Below, piece by piece: positions 8,072 to 17,055 of a DNA stretch of 64,000 nucleotides (within the stretch, counting starts at the first letter, position 1; every line of letters starts with the position of its first letter). The notes below the pieces were generated by a model. The model did no database searches. It saw only the letters and a list, made by a program, of their open reading frames with translations, and had not been told where the DNA came from. The DNA comes from Marivita hallyeonensis. GTDB lineage: Bacteria; Pseudomonadota; Alphaproteobacteria; Rhodobacterales; Rhodobacteraceae. The position numbers and the translations under genes are program-made. Where the stretch lies: the NCBI RefSeq assembly GCF_900129875.1, contig NZ_FQXC01000002.1, positions 496,001 to 560,000 on the forward strand, in the 5' to 3' direction.

Positions 8072-9556
8072 TTACCACCATTTGGTGGGTTTCGCCACAA
8101 ATCCTGCAGCCTGCTCCAAAGCGCAAGCGGTATTCAGCAGGTCGCCCTCTTCCCAAGGTCGCCCGATCAACTGCAGGCCCAGCGGCAGGCCCGACTTGTC
8201 GAGACCGGCGGGTATCGCGATGCCCGGCAGACCGGCGAGGTTCACCGTCACGGTGAAGACGTCGTTGAGATACATCTCGACCGGATCGGTCATTTCCTTG
8301 CCCAGCTCGAAGGCCGCAGACGGTGTTGCAGGCGTCAGGATCGCGTCCACGCCCTGCGCGAAGACGTCCTCGAAATCCTTCTTGATCAGCGTCCGCACCT
8401 TGCGCGCGCGATTGTAATAGGCGTCGTAGAAGCCCGCCGACAGCACGTAGGTGCCGACCATCACGCGCCGCTGCACCTCGGCTCCGAAACCTTCGGCACG
8501 GGTTTTCTCGTACATCTCGGTAATGCCATCGCCTTGGGCAAGCTTAGCGCGGTGGCCATAGCGCACGCCGTCGTATCGCGCGAGGTTCGACGACGCCTCG
8601 GCCGGCGCGATCACGTAATAGGCGGGTAGCGCGTATTTGGTGTGCGGCAGGCTTATATCCTTCATCACCGCGCCCGCATCTTCGAGCATCTTGCGGCCTT
8701 CGGCCCAGAGCGCCTCGATCTCGTCGGGCATGCCGTCCATGCGGTATTCGCGCGGGATGCCGATGGTCTTGCCTTTGACATCGCCGGTCAGCATTGCCTC
8801 GAAGTTCGGGACAGGCAGATCGGCGGAGGTGCTGTCTTTGGGGTCATGCCCGCACATCGCTTCAAGCATGATCGCGGCGTCGCGCACATCCTTGGTCATC
8901 GGACCGGCCTGATCGAGCGAGGACGCGAAGGCAACGATGCCCCAGCGCGAGCAGCGCCCGTAGGTCGGTTTGATGCCGGTGATGCCGACAAACGCGGCGG
9001 GCTGACGGATGGACCCGCCGGTGTCGGTGCCGGTCGCGCCGAGGCAGAGGTCAGCGGCCACGGCGCTTGCCGATCCGCCCGACGACCCGCCCGGCGTCAG
9101 CGCCGCATCGTCATTGCCACGCCGCCAGGGGTTCACGGCGTTGCCATAGGTCGAAGTCTCGTTCGACGACCCCATGGCAAACTCGTCCATGTTGAGCTTG
9201 CCCAACATGACAGTACCAGCGTCCTGCAATTTCTGCGACACGGTGCTTTCGTATTCCGGTTTGAACCCCTCAAGGATCGCGCTTGCGGCCTGGCTTGGCA
9301 CGCCCTTGGTGCAGAACAAGTCTTTGATTCCCAGAGGAATACCGCACAGATCGGGTGCATCTCCCGCCTTGATCCGCGCATCCGCGGCCGCCGCGCGTTC
9401 GCGGGCGATCTCCGGGGTTTTGTGCGCAAACGCGCCGAGCGCATCGGCACTCTCAATCGCGCTCAGGCACGCTTCGGTCAGTTCCACGCTCGTGACGTCT
9501 CCGGCGCGCAGCGCGTCGCGCGCCTCAGCGATTTTCATCTTCGTCAGATCGGTCAT
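8072..9556 (-). CDS. gatA: Aspartyl/glutamyl-tRNA amidotransferase subunit A
   Basis: The 494-aa protein is the amidase subunit of GatCAB, which converts Glu-tRNA(Gln) (and Asp-tRNA(Asn)) to the amidated form. The amidase-signature residues are present: the catalytic Lys in [14 protein letters not shown], the Ser of [20 protein letters not shown] and the nucleophile Ser in [14 protein letters not shown]. Length is normal for the family. It follows gatC with a TAATG overlap of one base, indicating translational coupling. gatB is not in the window, as is common in alphaproteobacteria. Confidence 0.98.
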   Translation of the reverse strand: MTDLTKMKIAEARDALRAGDVTSVELTEACLSAIESADALGAFAHKTPEIARERAAAADARIKAGDAPDLCGIPLGIKDLFCTKGVPSQAASAILEGFKPEYESTVSQKLQDAGTVMLGKLNMDEFAMGSSNETSTYGNAVNPWRRGNDDAALTPGGSSGGSASAVAADLCLGATGTDTGGSIRQPAAFVGITGIKPTYGRCSRWGIVAFASSLDQAGPMTKDVRDAAIMLEAMCGHDPKDSTSADLPVPNFEAMLTGDVKGKTIGIPREYRMDGMPDEIEALWAEGRKMLEDAGAVMKDISLPHTKYALPAYYVIAPAEASSNLARYDGVRYGHRAKLAQGDGITEMYEKTRAEGFGAEVQRRVMVGTYVLSAGFYDAYYNRARKVRTLIKKDFEDVFAQGVDAILTPATPSAAFELGKEMTDPVEMYLNDVFTVTVNLAGLPGIAIPAGLDKSGLPLGLQLIGRPWEEGDLLNTACALEQAAGFVAKPTKWW

Positions 9557-9843
9557 TATTCCACCACCTTCGGCACGGCGAAAAACCCTTCGCGGGCATC
9601 GGGCGCGTTTGACAGGATCTTCTCCTGCATATTGCCGTCGGTCACGCCGTCCTGACGGCGCTTGAGGCGCATCGGCGTCACGCTGACCATCGGCTCCACG
9701 CCTTCAACATCGACCTCGTTCAATTGCTCGATGAAACCGAGGATGTTGGAAAATTCCTGCGCCAAGGCTGGCAGTGCATCGTCTTCGACGCGGATGCGCG
9801 CGAGTTTCGCGACGCGGGCGGCGGTTTCGGTGTCGATGGACAT
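9556..9843 (-). CDS. gatC: Aspartyl/glutamyl-tRNA amidotransferase subunit C
   Basis: The 95-aa protein has the GatC pattern: [20 protein letters not shown] at the start, then [20 protein letters not shown] and EPMVSV, and the C-terminal [19 protein letters not shown]. GatC stabilises the GatA-GatB complex. It is directly upstream of gatA with a one-base overlap. Length is normal for the family. Confidence 0.97.
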   Translation of the reverse strand: MSIDTETAARVAKLARIRVEDDALPALAQEFSNILGFIEQLNEVDVEGVEPMVSVTPMRLKRRQDGVTDGNMQEKILSNAPDAREGFFAVPKVVE

Positions 9844-9970
9844 GGCGCGTCGTCCCTTTAAATTGCAAAATGGCCTGTGGCGACGCGTTTAGCGTTGTGG
9901 TGAAGGGGGTTCAAGTGGCGGATGCGTCCGGCACCGCCGCAGGGACACGCCAAGGGCCTCCGCCGCAGGA

Positions 9971-11152
9971 TCAGGCGGATTTCGCGCGCTGCGATGAGAA
10001 AATGCCAAGCGGTAAGCGCAGCGTGTGTTGAACACCATCGTGCGACCATTCGGTGTCGAGCGATCCACCCAATTGCGACCCGATTGCGATCTCGATCAGC
10101 CTGCTGCCAAATCCCGTTTCCGAGGGCGCACCGTCAACACTCGGACCGCCGACTTCCTGCCAATGCATTATCAGAGTGTCGCCCTCAATGCTTGCCGAGA
10201 CGATCAGCGTGCCGTCAGGATGGCTCAGCGAGCCGTATTTCGCCGCGTTTGTTGCCAATTCGTGGAAGACAAGGGCGAGGTCGGTGACAGCACGTCCGTT
10301 CAAGCCAATGTCCGGAAGGCGCAACTCCACAGTGTTGGTGCCGTGAGTGACATGCGGTTCAAGCAATCGCGAAACCAGCGTTTCGAGTTCGATGGAGACC
10401 TGTTCGACATTGCCCTTGAGCAAGGCCGGGCTGATCAATTCATGGGCCCAACTCAACGCGGAAAGCCGACCTTGCAATGCCTGCGCCATGTCCGACGGCG
10501 TGTCTGCCGACCGTGCCGTCATCGAAATCATGCCGCCAACAATCGTGAAAAGGTTTTTGACGCGGTGATTCAGTTCATTTGCCAAGAGCTGGATCGACTC
10601 CCGCTCTTGTCGCAAACGCAATTCGGTTTCGAGCATTGCGGTCAGGTCGCGCAGCACATCCAAGTCCTGCCGATTCCAATCACGTGCTTCGCCGTCGATG
10701 GCACAGAGCGACCCAAGCGGTTCGCCGCCGGGCGCATGTACCGGTACGCCGAGATAGGCCACCACACCCAGGTCGGGCACGGCCAGGTTCTCTTTCAACA
10801 GCGGATGCGTGCGGGCGTCCGCCACCGCCAGAGGTTGGTCCTTGGACACCACATATTGGCAAAACGAGTGGCTCAAAGGCGTCTGAGACGCGCTCGCAAC
10901 TTCAGGCGGCAAGCCTTTGTGAGCCTTGAAGAATTGGCGCGTGCCATCAACGAAGGACACAAGCCCGACCGGGACCCCGATGATGTGCGTCGCCAGTCGC
11001 ACGACCCGGTCGAAGGCCTCCTCTGGCAGGGAATCCATCACTTCGGTGCGCTGCAGCGCGTTGAGACGTTTTTGATCGTTCAGCACCGCGCCATGTCCGT
11101 CTGGCACTGCAACAGGAAACCCGGCGATAGGGTCCTGATCAAACGCGTTCAT
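9971..11152 (-). CDS. GAF-domain sensor histidine kinase, HWE type
   Basis: The 393-aa soluble protein has an N-terminal GAF sensor domain (residues about 35-180, including DGTRQFFKAHKGLPPEV, SHSFCQYVV and YLGVPV). An HWE/HisKA_2 phosphoacceptor region follows, with His in LLANELNHRVKNLFTIVGGM (about residue 200). The ATPase domain contains ALVFHELATNAAKYGSLS, LIMHWQEVGGP and GFGSRLIEIAI. The W-x-E element and FHELATNAAKYG place it in the HWE family. HWE kinases often feed the PhyR/NepR general stress pathway, but no response regulator is adjacent, so its output is unknown. No membrane segment is visible. Confidence 0.88.
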   Translation of the reverse strand: MNAFDQDPIAGFPVAVPDGHGAVLNDQKRLNALQRTEVMDSLPEEAFDRVVRLATHIIGVPVGLVSFVDGTRQFFKAHKGLPPEVASASQTPLSHSFCQYVVSKDQPLAVADARTHPLLKENLAVPDLGVVAYLGVPVHAPGGEPLGSLCAIDGEARDWNRQDLDVLRDLTAMLETELRLRQERESIQLLANELNHRVKNLFTIVGGMISMTARSADTPSDMAQALQGRLSALSWAHELISPALLKGNVEQVSIELETLVSRLLEPHVTHGTNTVELRLPDIGLNGRAVTDLALVFHELATNAAKYGSLSHPDGTLIVSASIEGDTLIMHWQEVGGPSVDGAPSETGFGSRLIEIAIGSQLGGSLDTEWSHDGVQHTLRLPLGIFSSQRAKSA

Positions 11153-11383
11153 GGCAACTGTCCTCCCTCTGCCGCATGGTCAGCGCACGTTCATCCCGCA
11201 GTCTTCATGACGACCCGCCTGCCACCCCGACCGCAGGCCATCACACGCGTCGGTTCCGCGAAAATGCGCACCATGGTCGGTGAAAAGTAAAGCGGCGCAA
11301 TCGGATGTCCAGATGTGGCTGAAAGGTTTACGGCTTTTCTGCCGTCCTTCGATGACGGCGTAGTTCGCGCGCGGGAAACGCCG

Positions 11384-11974
11384 CTATGGCAGCGTCAGTT
11401 CAAAGCGACACATACCATCAGCCGACGTCGCGCAGCAGGTGGTCTCTTCACAGGTCACGTGTGGATGAACAAGCACCCGATACAGACGTTCGAAAACAGC
11501 GGTATGCCAATGGCAGAGCGGTGTCGCGCTATGTTCCCCGCGCACGATCGGGTTGTGCGCAATCTCGAAGCACCATGGCGAAACGACCCGGAATTCCCCG
11601 GACCCGGCAAAGGTCCACGCGTGTTTGGCAATGGCCCTAGACAGGCTGCGCGCTGCCAGAGGTGCGGTCAGCAATTTCAGAAGGATTTGCGCAAACTCCG
11701 GGATCCGATGCGCAAGGATGTAGTCCGCTGTGGCCCGCCCCGCCTTGGCCGCCAGCTGCGGGGCCAAATCCGGCTCATCCCGCCGCAACACCTGATGCAG
11801 CCGCGCCGCGTCGCCTTCGGGGATCATGTGCGTGCCATCCGGCACGTCGAAAATCCCCGCTTCGGCCAGCATCTGCGCCACGCGTGCTTCCCCGCCGATC
11901 CGGGCGATCTGCGGCAAGAGTTGCAGAATGGCGTTGGGGCCGATCATGGCCCCGGCTTGGCCAGTCTCAGACAT
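11384..11974 (-). CDS. bchJ: Bacteriochlorophyll biosynthesis protein BchJ (V4R domain)
   Basis: The 196-aa protein matches BchJ, a 4-vinyl-reductase-type (V4R) domain protein of bacteriochlorophyll synthesis. Supporting features are the start [51 protein letters not shown] and a C-terminal cysteine-rich segment, [20 protein letters not shown], typical of the family. BchJ was named a 4-vinyl reductase, but later work assigned that activity mainly to BciA/BciB; BchJ probably helps handle porphyrin substrates. It overlaps bchE by 8 bases and must be co-transcribed with it. Confidence 0.93.
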   Translation of the reverse strand: MSETGQAGAMIGPNAILQLLPQIARIGGEARVAQMLAEAGIFDVPDGTHMIPEGDAARLHQVLRRDEPDLAPQLAAKAGRATADYILAHRIPEFAQILLKLLTAPLAARSLSRAIAKHAWTFAGSGEFRVVSPWCFEIAHNPIVRGEHSATPLCHWHTAVFERLYRVLVHPHVTCEETTCCATSADGMCRFELTLP

Positions 11975-13631
11975 CTTCCATTTGCTGATTGCCGCCGCCG
12001 CACGCCTTGACCTCGGCCCCGTTCGGCATCTTGAATTCTTGGCTTCGCTCTACCGCGCGTTCTTTCATTTGCGCTTTCACTGCCTCACGTCGCTCTTTCG
12101 CCGCCGCAGCCTTGTCGGCGGACGCTTCCCAATCCTCAAGCTGCGCCTCGGCCAGTTCCCGCGTCTCGTCGAAATGGAAATCGACCGAATTCTTGGTCTG
12201 CGGCCCCCAGTAACCTGCCTTGCCCAGATCGTAGAAGGTGCGTCCGACGCCGGCCTTGAGGAATGCGTAGAGGCATCCCAACAAGTACCGGCGTCGGAAC
12301 CCAGTCCCGCGCCACGGGTAATGAAACAGCGCCTTCTTCATGTAGAAACGGCGATAGTTGTTCATCACACCATCGAGCAGGTCCCCGCGCTCCATCGCGG
12401 CTGGTTTCATGATCGGAGTTACAAAGTTGTATTTGGAGAAGTCGTAGATCTCGACCTGATCCTTCAACTCCTGAAAAAGCGGCGTGAAGGGCCAGGGCGT
12501 GTACATCGACCAGTTCGCCAGATCGGGCTGCCAGTCCCACGCCATCTGGTAGGTCTCTTCCAGCGTCTCGCGCGTCTCGTTATCAAGGCCAACGATGAAT
12601 TGCGCCTCCACGAGGATATCGGCCTCGCGCAACAGGCGGATCGCTTCCTTGTTTTCCTCGACCTTTGTTTCCTTGTTGAAGATGTCGAGCTTCATCTGCG
12701 CCGCGGCCTCGGTGCCGAGGCTCACATGCACCAGCCCCGCCTTACGGTAGAACTTGAGCTGCTCGCGGTCGCGGTAGATATCCGTGACACGCGTATTGAT
12801 GCCCCATTTCACCCGGTCCGGCAGGCCCCGGTCGATCAATTCCTGACAGAAAGCTACGAATTTCTTCTTGTTGATGGTGGGTTCCTCATCGGCGAGGATG
12901 AAAAAGCCAACCCCATGGTTTTCCACAAGGTCTTCGATCTCGTCCACCACATCTTTCGGGTCGCGCACGCGGTAGTCGCGCCAGAATTTCCACTGCGAAC
13001 AGAAGGAACAGGTGAACGGACAGCCCCGCGCGAGGTTCGGGATCGCCACGCGCGTGTTCAGCGGGATGTAGATGTACTTCTCCCACTCCAGCACCGACCA
13101 GTCCGGCTTGATCTTCGACAGATCCTTGACCGTGCTCGCCGCAGGGGTCGCGACGATCTGACCCTCGTCGTGAAAGGCCAGACCCTTGATCTTGTGCTTG
13201 TCCGCAGGCCAGCGCCCGTCCTCGATGGCAAGCATCAACTCGGTGCAGATCTCCTCGCCTTCGCCCCGCACGATCACATCGACCCACGGCGCTTCCGACA
13301 AAACCTGCTTGAACATGAACGTCGCGTGCACGCCACCCAGCATCCGCACGGCATCCGGCACGACTTCGCTTGCCACTTTCAGGACGTCTTCGGCGCGGTA
13401 GATCGACGGGGTGATCGCGGTGACACCCACCACATCCGGCTGGATCTCTTCCATCCGCCTCGCCAGATCGGCGTCCGAGATATTATCGGTCATCGCATCA
13501 ATGAAGTGAATGTCATCGAAGCCCGCCTGCCGCAGATGCCCTGTCAGATACGCCACCCACGCCGGGGGCCATGTGCCAGCGATTTCGGCCCCGCCAGACC
13601 GGTAGTTTGGATGGACAAACAAAATGCGCAT
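11967..13631 (-). CDS. bchE: Mg-protoporphyrin IX monomethyl ester oxidative cyclase, anaerobic (BchE)
   Basis: The 554-aa radical-SAM protein makes the fifth ring of bacteriochlorophyll without oxygen, using water as oxygen source. It has an N-terminal cobalamin-binding-like domain ([20 protein letters not shown], then [15 protein letters not shown] and LGGVHATFM). The radical-SAM core has the CxxxCxxC cluster in [17 protein letters not shown] (around residues 190-206), followed by [15 protein letters not shown]. Length is normal for BchE. The promoter region carries a TGT-N12-ACA site (PpsR/CrtJ type) and a TTGAC-N4-ATCAA site (FnrL type). The gene is followed only by bchJ; none of the other photosynthesis genes are in the window. 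Confidence 0.97.
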   Translation of the reverse strand: MRILFVHPNYRSGGAEIAGTWPPAWVAYLTGHLRQAGFDDIHFIDAMTDNISDADLARRMEEIQPDVVGVTAITPSIYRAEDVLKVASEVVPDAVRMLGGVHATFMFKQVLSEAPWVDVIVRGEGEEICTELMLAIEDGRWPADKHKIKGLAFHDEGQIVATPAASTVKDLSKIKPDWSVLEWEKYIYIPLNTRVAIPNLARGCPFTCSFCSQWKFWRDYRVRDPKDVVDEIEDLVENHGVGFFILADEEPTINKKKFVAFCQELIDRGLPDRVKWGINTRVTDIYRDREQLKFYRKAGLVHVSLGTEAAAQMKLDIFNKETKVEENKEAIRLLREADILVEAQFIVGLDNETRETLEETYQMAWDWQPDLANWSMYTPWPFTPLFQELKDQVEIYDFSKYNFVTPIMKPAAMERGDLLDGVMNNYRRFYMKKALFHYPWRGTGFRRRYLLGCLYAFLKAGVGRTFYDLGKAGYWGPQTKNSVDFHFDETRELAEAQLEDWEASADKAAAAKERREAVKAQMKERAVERSQEFKMPNGAEVKACGGGNQQMEDV

Positions 13632-13648
13632 GGCGACTCTCCCGAATG

Positions 13649-13666
13649 TGTAAACTAATTCTGACA
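13649..13666 (-). promoter_or_regulatory. TGT-N12-ACA palindrome, putative PpsR/CrtJ site for bchE
   Basis: TGT (13649-13651) and ACA (13664-13666) are separated by exactly 12 bases, the established PpsR/CrtJ recognition pattern in purple bacteria. The site lies 18-35 bases upstream of the bchE ATG, where it could cover the promoter core. PpsR represses photosynthesis genes under oxygen or high light. Confidence 0.75.
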
Positions 13667-13685
13667 GTATGTGCGTCCATTTTGT

Positions 13686-13699
13686 TTGACATGGATCAA
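13686..13699 (-). promoter_or_regulatory. TTGAC-N4-ATCAA box, putative FnrL site for bchE
   Basis: TTGAC (13686-13690), four bases, then ATCAA (13695-13699) match the FNR consensus TTGAY-N4-RTCAA. The centre is about 61 bases upstream of the bchE ATG, suitable for activation at low oxygen. bchE is an established FnrL-dependent gene in Rhodobacter sphaeroides. The box also lies 73-86 bases upstream of the divergent hydrolase gene. Confidence 0.8.
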
Positions 13700-13771
13700 G
13701 GAAACAGGCCCCCTTCTCACCCGCTCTGCCTGTGGTAGCGTTACGGGGTCAGGGAGTAGGGAGATCGACAC

Positions 13772-14464
13772 ATGAATATCATTTGGCTTGGGCACGGATC
13801 CTTCCGAATTGAAATCGGAGACCAGATCCTGCTGGTAGATCCGTGGCTCAACGGGAACCCGATGATGGAGGGGCAAGACCACGAAGCGGCCATCGCTGGC
13901 GCGACGCATATCCTTGTCACGCATGGCCATTTCGACCACACCACCGACATCGTCGAGATCTCGAAAAAGACGGGCGCGCCGGTGTCTGCTCTGTTCGAAT
14001 TGGGAAAGCACCTGCACGGTCTCGGCGCTGTCGAAGGTCACGCGTTCGGCAAAGGCGGGACCATCACGCTTGGCAACGTGGCAGCCACGCTCGTGCCTGC
14101 GACGCATTCGTCATCCATGCAGGTGGACGGCAAAAATGCGTACATGGGTGCCGAGGCCGGATTCATCCTGCGCGGTGAAGGCCATACGGTCTACATCTCG
14201 GGCGACACTGGAATCTTGGCCGATATGGAATGGATCGGGGATTACCACAAGCCCGATATCGGTATCCTTTCGGCGGGTGGGTATTTCACCATGGACATGT
14301 CAGGCGCGGCCTATGTGGCGAAGAAGTATTTCGACTTCAAAACGCTCATCCCCTGCCACTACAGGACGTTCCCGCTGCTTGAGCAGTCGGCAGAGGGTCT
14401 GATCCGGGCACTGCCGGACGTGGATGTGATCGAACCGCAGGTCATGCAGCCGATCACGATCTGA
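13772..14464 (+). CDS. UPF0173-type metal-dependent hydrolase (metallo-beta-lactamase fold)
   Basis: The 230-aa protein has the UPF0173 start MNIIWLGHGSFRIEIGDQIL and the metal-binding signature HxHxDH in VTHGHFDHTTDI (residues about 48-59). A further His occurs in VPATHSSSMQ, an Asp in YISGDTGI and a final His in LIPCHYRTFP. These features define a dinuclear-metal MBL hydrolase of unknown substrate. It is divergent from bchE, sharing about 140 bases of upstream DNA, and convergent with metY through a double hairpin. No signal peptide is visible, so it should be cytosolic. Confidence 0.9.
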   Translation: MNIIWLGHGSFRIEIGDQILLVDPWLNGNPMMEGQDHEAAIAGATHILVTHGHFDHTTDIVEISKKTGAPVSALFELGKHLHGLGAVEGHAFGKGGTITLGNVAATLVPATHSSSMQVDGKNAYMGAEAGFILRGEGHTVYISGDTGILADMEWIGDYHKPDIGILSAGGYFTMDMSGAAYVAKKYFDFKTLIPCHYRTFPLLEQSAEGLIRALPDVDVIEPQVMQPITI

Positions 14465-14473
14465 TTTGAGCGG

Positions 14474-14521
14474 AAAAGCCCGTTCGAACGGGCGTGGGCA
14501 CCGCGTTTCGGCGCGCGGTGC
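14474..14521. terminator. Double hairpin between convergent genes, bidirectional terminator
   Basis: A perfect 16-bp palindrome GCCCGTTCGAACGGGC (14478-14493) is followed on the minus strand by TTTT, a classic terminator for metY. Next to it GCACCGCG (14498-14505) and CGCGGTGC (14514-14521) form a second 8-bp stem. The pair lies in the 65-base gap between the two converging genes. Confidence 0.8.
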
Positions 14522-14529
14522 CGCCAGAG

Positions 14530-15819
14530 TTACATCACCGCGTTCAACGCGCGATCCAGATCGGCCTTCAGGTCTTCCGGATCCTCGATCCCGATGGAAA
14601 TCCGCACAACGTTCGGCGCTGCGCCAGCCGCCTCCTGCTGTTCCCGGGTGAGTTGCCGGTGGGTTGTGGACGCCGAGTGAATCACGAGGCTGCGCGTATC
14701 GCCAAGGTTTGCCACATGGCTGAAAATCTCGAGCGAATCCACGAATTTGACGCAAGCGTCGTAGCCCCCCTTCAGAGCAATCGTGAACAAGGCCCCCGCC
14801 CCTTTCGGGCAGATCTTGGCGACGCGGTCGTTATAAGGCGAGGACGGCAGTCCCGCGTAGGTCACCTTCTCAACCGCGGCATGACCTTCGAGCCAGGATG
14901 CCACCTCCATCGCGTTTTCGACATGCTTCTGCATCCGCAGCGACAGCGTCTCGATCCCCATCAGCGTGTAATGCGCCGCCTGCGGGTTCAGCGTCATTCC
15001 AAGATCGCGCAGACCCACGGCAATGCTATGGAAGGTGAAGGCCAGAGGTCCGAACGTCTCGGCAAATTTCAAACCGTGATAGGCCGGTTCCGGCTCGCTC
15101 ATCGACGGGAACTTGTCCGACGCGGTCCAGTCGAACTTGCCCGAGTCGACCACGACACCGCCGGTCACAGTGCCATTGCCGGTCAGGTACTTCGTCAGCG
15201 AATGCACCACCAGTGTCGCGCCATGTTCGATCGGGCGGCAGAGATACGGCGTGGCGGAGGTGTTATCGACAATGAGCGGCAGACCCGCGTCATCCGCGAT
15301 CTTCGCCACCGCGTCGAGATCAGTGATGTAGCCGCCCGGGTTTGCGATGGATTCACAGAACACGGCCCGCGTATCATCATCAATCGCGGCCTTCACCGCG
15401 TCCAGATCGTCGAAGTCAACGAAGGTGCAGGACCAACCGAAGCGTTTGATCGTCTGGCTGAACTGCGTGACCGTGCCGCCATAGAGGCGCGTCGACGCGA
15501 CGATGTTCTTGCCCGGCCCCATCAGCGGGAAGAGCGCCATGATCTGCGCCGCGTGACCCGAGGAACAGCAAACCGCGCCGACACCGCCTTCGAGCGTCGC
15601 CACGCGTTCCTGCAACGCGGCCACCGTCGGGTTGGTCAGGCGGGAATAGATGTACCCCACTTCCTGCAGGTTGAACAAAGCCGCCGCGTGATCGGCATCG
15701 CGGAACACGTAGGCCGTGGTTTGATAGATCGGCGTCTGCCGCGCGCCGGTGGCGGGATCGGGCCGCGCCCCTGCGTGGATTTGAAGCGTATCGAAGCCGT
15801 ATTCGGGTCCGTCTTTCAT
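14530..15819 (-). CDS. metY: O-acetylhomoserine sulfhydrylase (MetY-type PLP enzyme)
   Basis: The 429-aa protein is a Cys/Met-metabolism PLP enzyme that probably makes homocysteine from O-acetylhomoserine and sulfide. Visible features are YGFDTLQIHAGARPDPATGA, RQTPIYQTTAYVFRD, YSRLTNPT, SSGHAAQIMALFPLMGPG and the PLP lysine in VHSLTKYLTGNGTVTGG. The length near 430 and the LQIHAG start favour MetY over the shorter cystathionine synthases. I start at ATG 15819, which has GGGGGA just upstream; an in-frame TTG at 15834 is less likely. I found no convincing SAM riboswitch in the 225 bases upstream. Confidence 0.9.
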   Translation of the reverse strand: MKDGPEYGFDTLQIHAGARPDPATGARQTPIYQTTAYVFRDADHAAALFNLQEVGYIYSRLTNPTVAALQERVATLEGGVGAVCCSSGHAAQIMALFPLMGPGKNIVASTRLYGGTVTQFSQTIKRFGWSCTFVDFDDLDAVKAAIDDDTRAVFCESIANPGGYITDLDAVAKIADDAGLPLIVDNTSATPYLCRPIEHGATLVVHSLTKYLTGNGTVTGGVVVDSGKFDWTASDKFPSMSEPEPAYHGLKFAETFGPLAFTFHSIAVGLRDLGMTLNPQAAHYTLMGIETLSLRMQKHVENAMEVASWLEGHAAVEKVTYAGLPSSPYNDRVAKICPKGAGALFTIALKGGYDACVKFVDSLEIFSHVANLGDTRSLVIHSASTTHRQLTREQQEAAGAAPNVVRISIGIEDPEDLKADLDRALNAVM

Positions 15820-16044
15820 TTTGGTGTCCCCCAAAAGGATAATTCGTTGCGCACAGGATTAGGCCATCGCGCGACGGCTCACAACTGCCCGGAGCGCGGA
15901 TAAGCTGGCTTCTTTCCGTAATGCGGCGAGTTAACGAGCCTCCGATCCCCCATCCAATTCCGGACCAGCCGCCAACCGGCTTGCAGCTTTGGACCAATCT
16001 GCGAAAACGAGGGGCGCACAAACCCAAGTACAAAGGCCTCTCTC

Positions 16045-17037
16045 ATGTCCCTGCCCGATACGATGACCGCGATCGAAATCACCGAATTCGGCGGACCGGA
16101 GGTGCTCAGGCCGACGACTGTGCCGGTCCCCGCGCCGGCCGCGGAACAGATCCTGATCAAAGTGGCCTATGCCGGGGTGAACCGCCCCGATGCGTTGCAG
16201 CGCGCGGGGAATTACGCTCCGCCCGCCGATGCATCGCCCCTGCCTGGCCTGGAGTGTTCCGGTACCGTGGTCGCTGTCGGCGATGGCGTGTCGCGCTGGA
16301 AGATCGGCGACGCGGTGACTGCCCTTTTGCCCGGAGGCGGCTATGCGGAATACGTTGTCACCTATGCCGACCACGCACTGCCAGTGCCGGAGGGCATGCC
16401 GATGGATCAGGCGGCGGCCCTGTGCGAGACGTTTTTTACCGTTTGGTCAAATGTCTTTGTACGGGGCGGTTTGCGCGCAGGGGAGCGGCTGCTTGTGCAT
16501 GGCGGATCATCCGGGATCGGCACGACCGCGATCCAGCTTGCCGCGATGCGTGGGGCACGCGTGTTCACCACCGCCGGGTCAGAGGAAAAATGCGCGGCGT
16601 GCCGTGCGCTTGGCGCCGAGCAGGCGTGGAACTACCGTGACGTCGATTTCGTCGAAACCATGCGTGCCGAGGGCGGCGCGGATGTGATCCTCGACATGGT
16701 GGGCGGAGGTTACATTCCCCGCAATGTCAAAGCCTTGGCTGACGATGGGCGGCTGGTGCAGATCGCGTTCCTGCAAGGGCCGAAAGTCGAGATGAATTTC
16801 GTCCAGATGATGACCCGACGGCTGACCCTCACCGGATCGACACTCAGGCCCCAATCGGTCGCCGCAAAAGCTGGCATCGCACGTGACCTGCAGGCCGAGG
16901 TCTGGCCGCATTTGGCGTCAGGTCGGATCGCGCCGGTGATGGACAGCGAATTTGCCCTGAACGATGCCGCCGAGGCACACACACGGATGGAAGGCTCTAC
17001 CCATATCGGGAAAATCGTCTTGAAGGTCGGCGGCTGA
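16045..17037 (+). CDS. NAD(P)H quinone oxidoreductase, zinc-independent MDR (PIG3-like)
   Basis: The 330-aa protein is a medium-chain reductase of the quinone oxidoreductase/PIG3 type. It has the NADPH-binding element LLVHGGSSGIGTTAIQLA (around residues 150-167), AYAGVNRPDALQRAGNY and GLECSGTVVAVGDGV, and lacks the structural zinc cysteines. Members reduce quinones or enoyl ketones with NADPH in the cytosol. A second ATG (MTAIEITEF) lies 18 bases in and is an alternative start. It is convergent with glpK across an 18-base gap and shows no operon partners. Confidence 0.9.
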   Translation: MSLPDTMTAIEITEFGGPEVLRPTTVPVPAPAAEQILIKVAYAGVNRPDALQRAGNYAPPADASPLPGLECSGTVVAVGDGVSRWKIGDAVTALLPGGGYAEYVVTYADHALPVPEGMPMDQAAALCETFFTVWSNVFVRGGLRAGERLLVHGGSSGIGTTAIQLAAMRGARVFTTAGSEEKCAACRALGAEQAWNYRDVDFVETMRAEGGADVILDMVGGGYIPRNVKALADDGRLVQIAFLQGPKVEMNFVQMMTRRLTLTGSTLRPQSVAAKAGIARDLQAEVWPHLASGRIAPVMDSEFALNDAAEAHTRMEGSTHIGKIVLKVGG

Positions 17038-17055
17038 GCGCTTTGCAGGCGGCTT

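Noticed and set aside
9971-11152. Bacteriophytochrome reading of the GAF histidine kinase
   Set aside because: There is a single GAF domain with no PAS or PHY domain and no N-terminal chromophore-binding Cys in the usual context.
11826-13658. Long plus-strand open frame opposite bchE (about 610 codons)
   Set aside because: bchE has all family motifs on the minus strand; the opposite frame shows no domain and no start signal.
15820-16044. Possible SAM riboswitch upstream of metY
   Set aside because: I looked for SAM-II-like conserved stretches on the minus strand and found only short partial similarity (a TGCAAGCCGG stretch), without a convincing pseudoknot.
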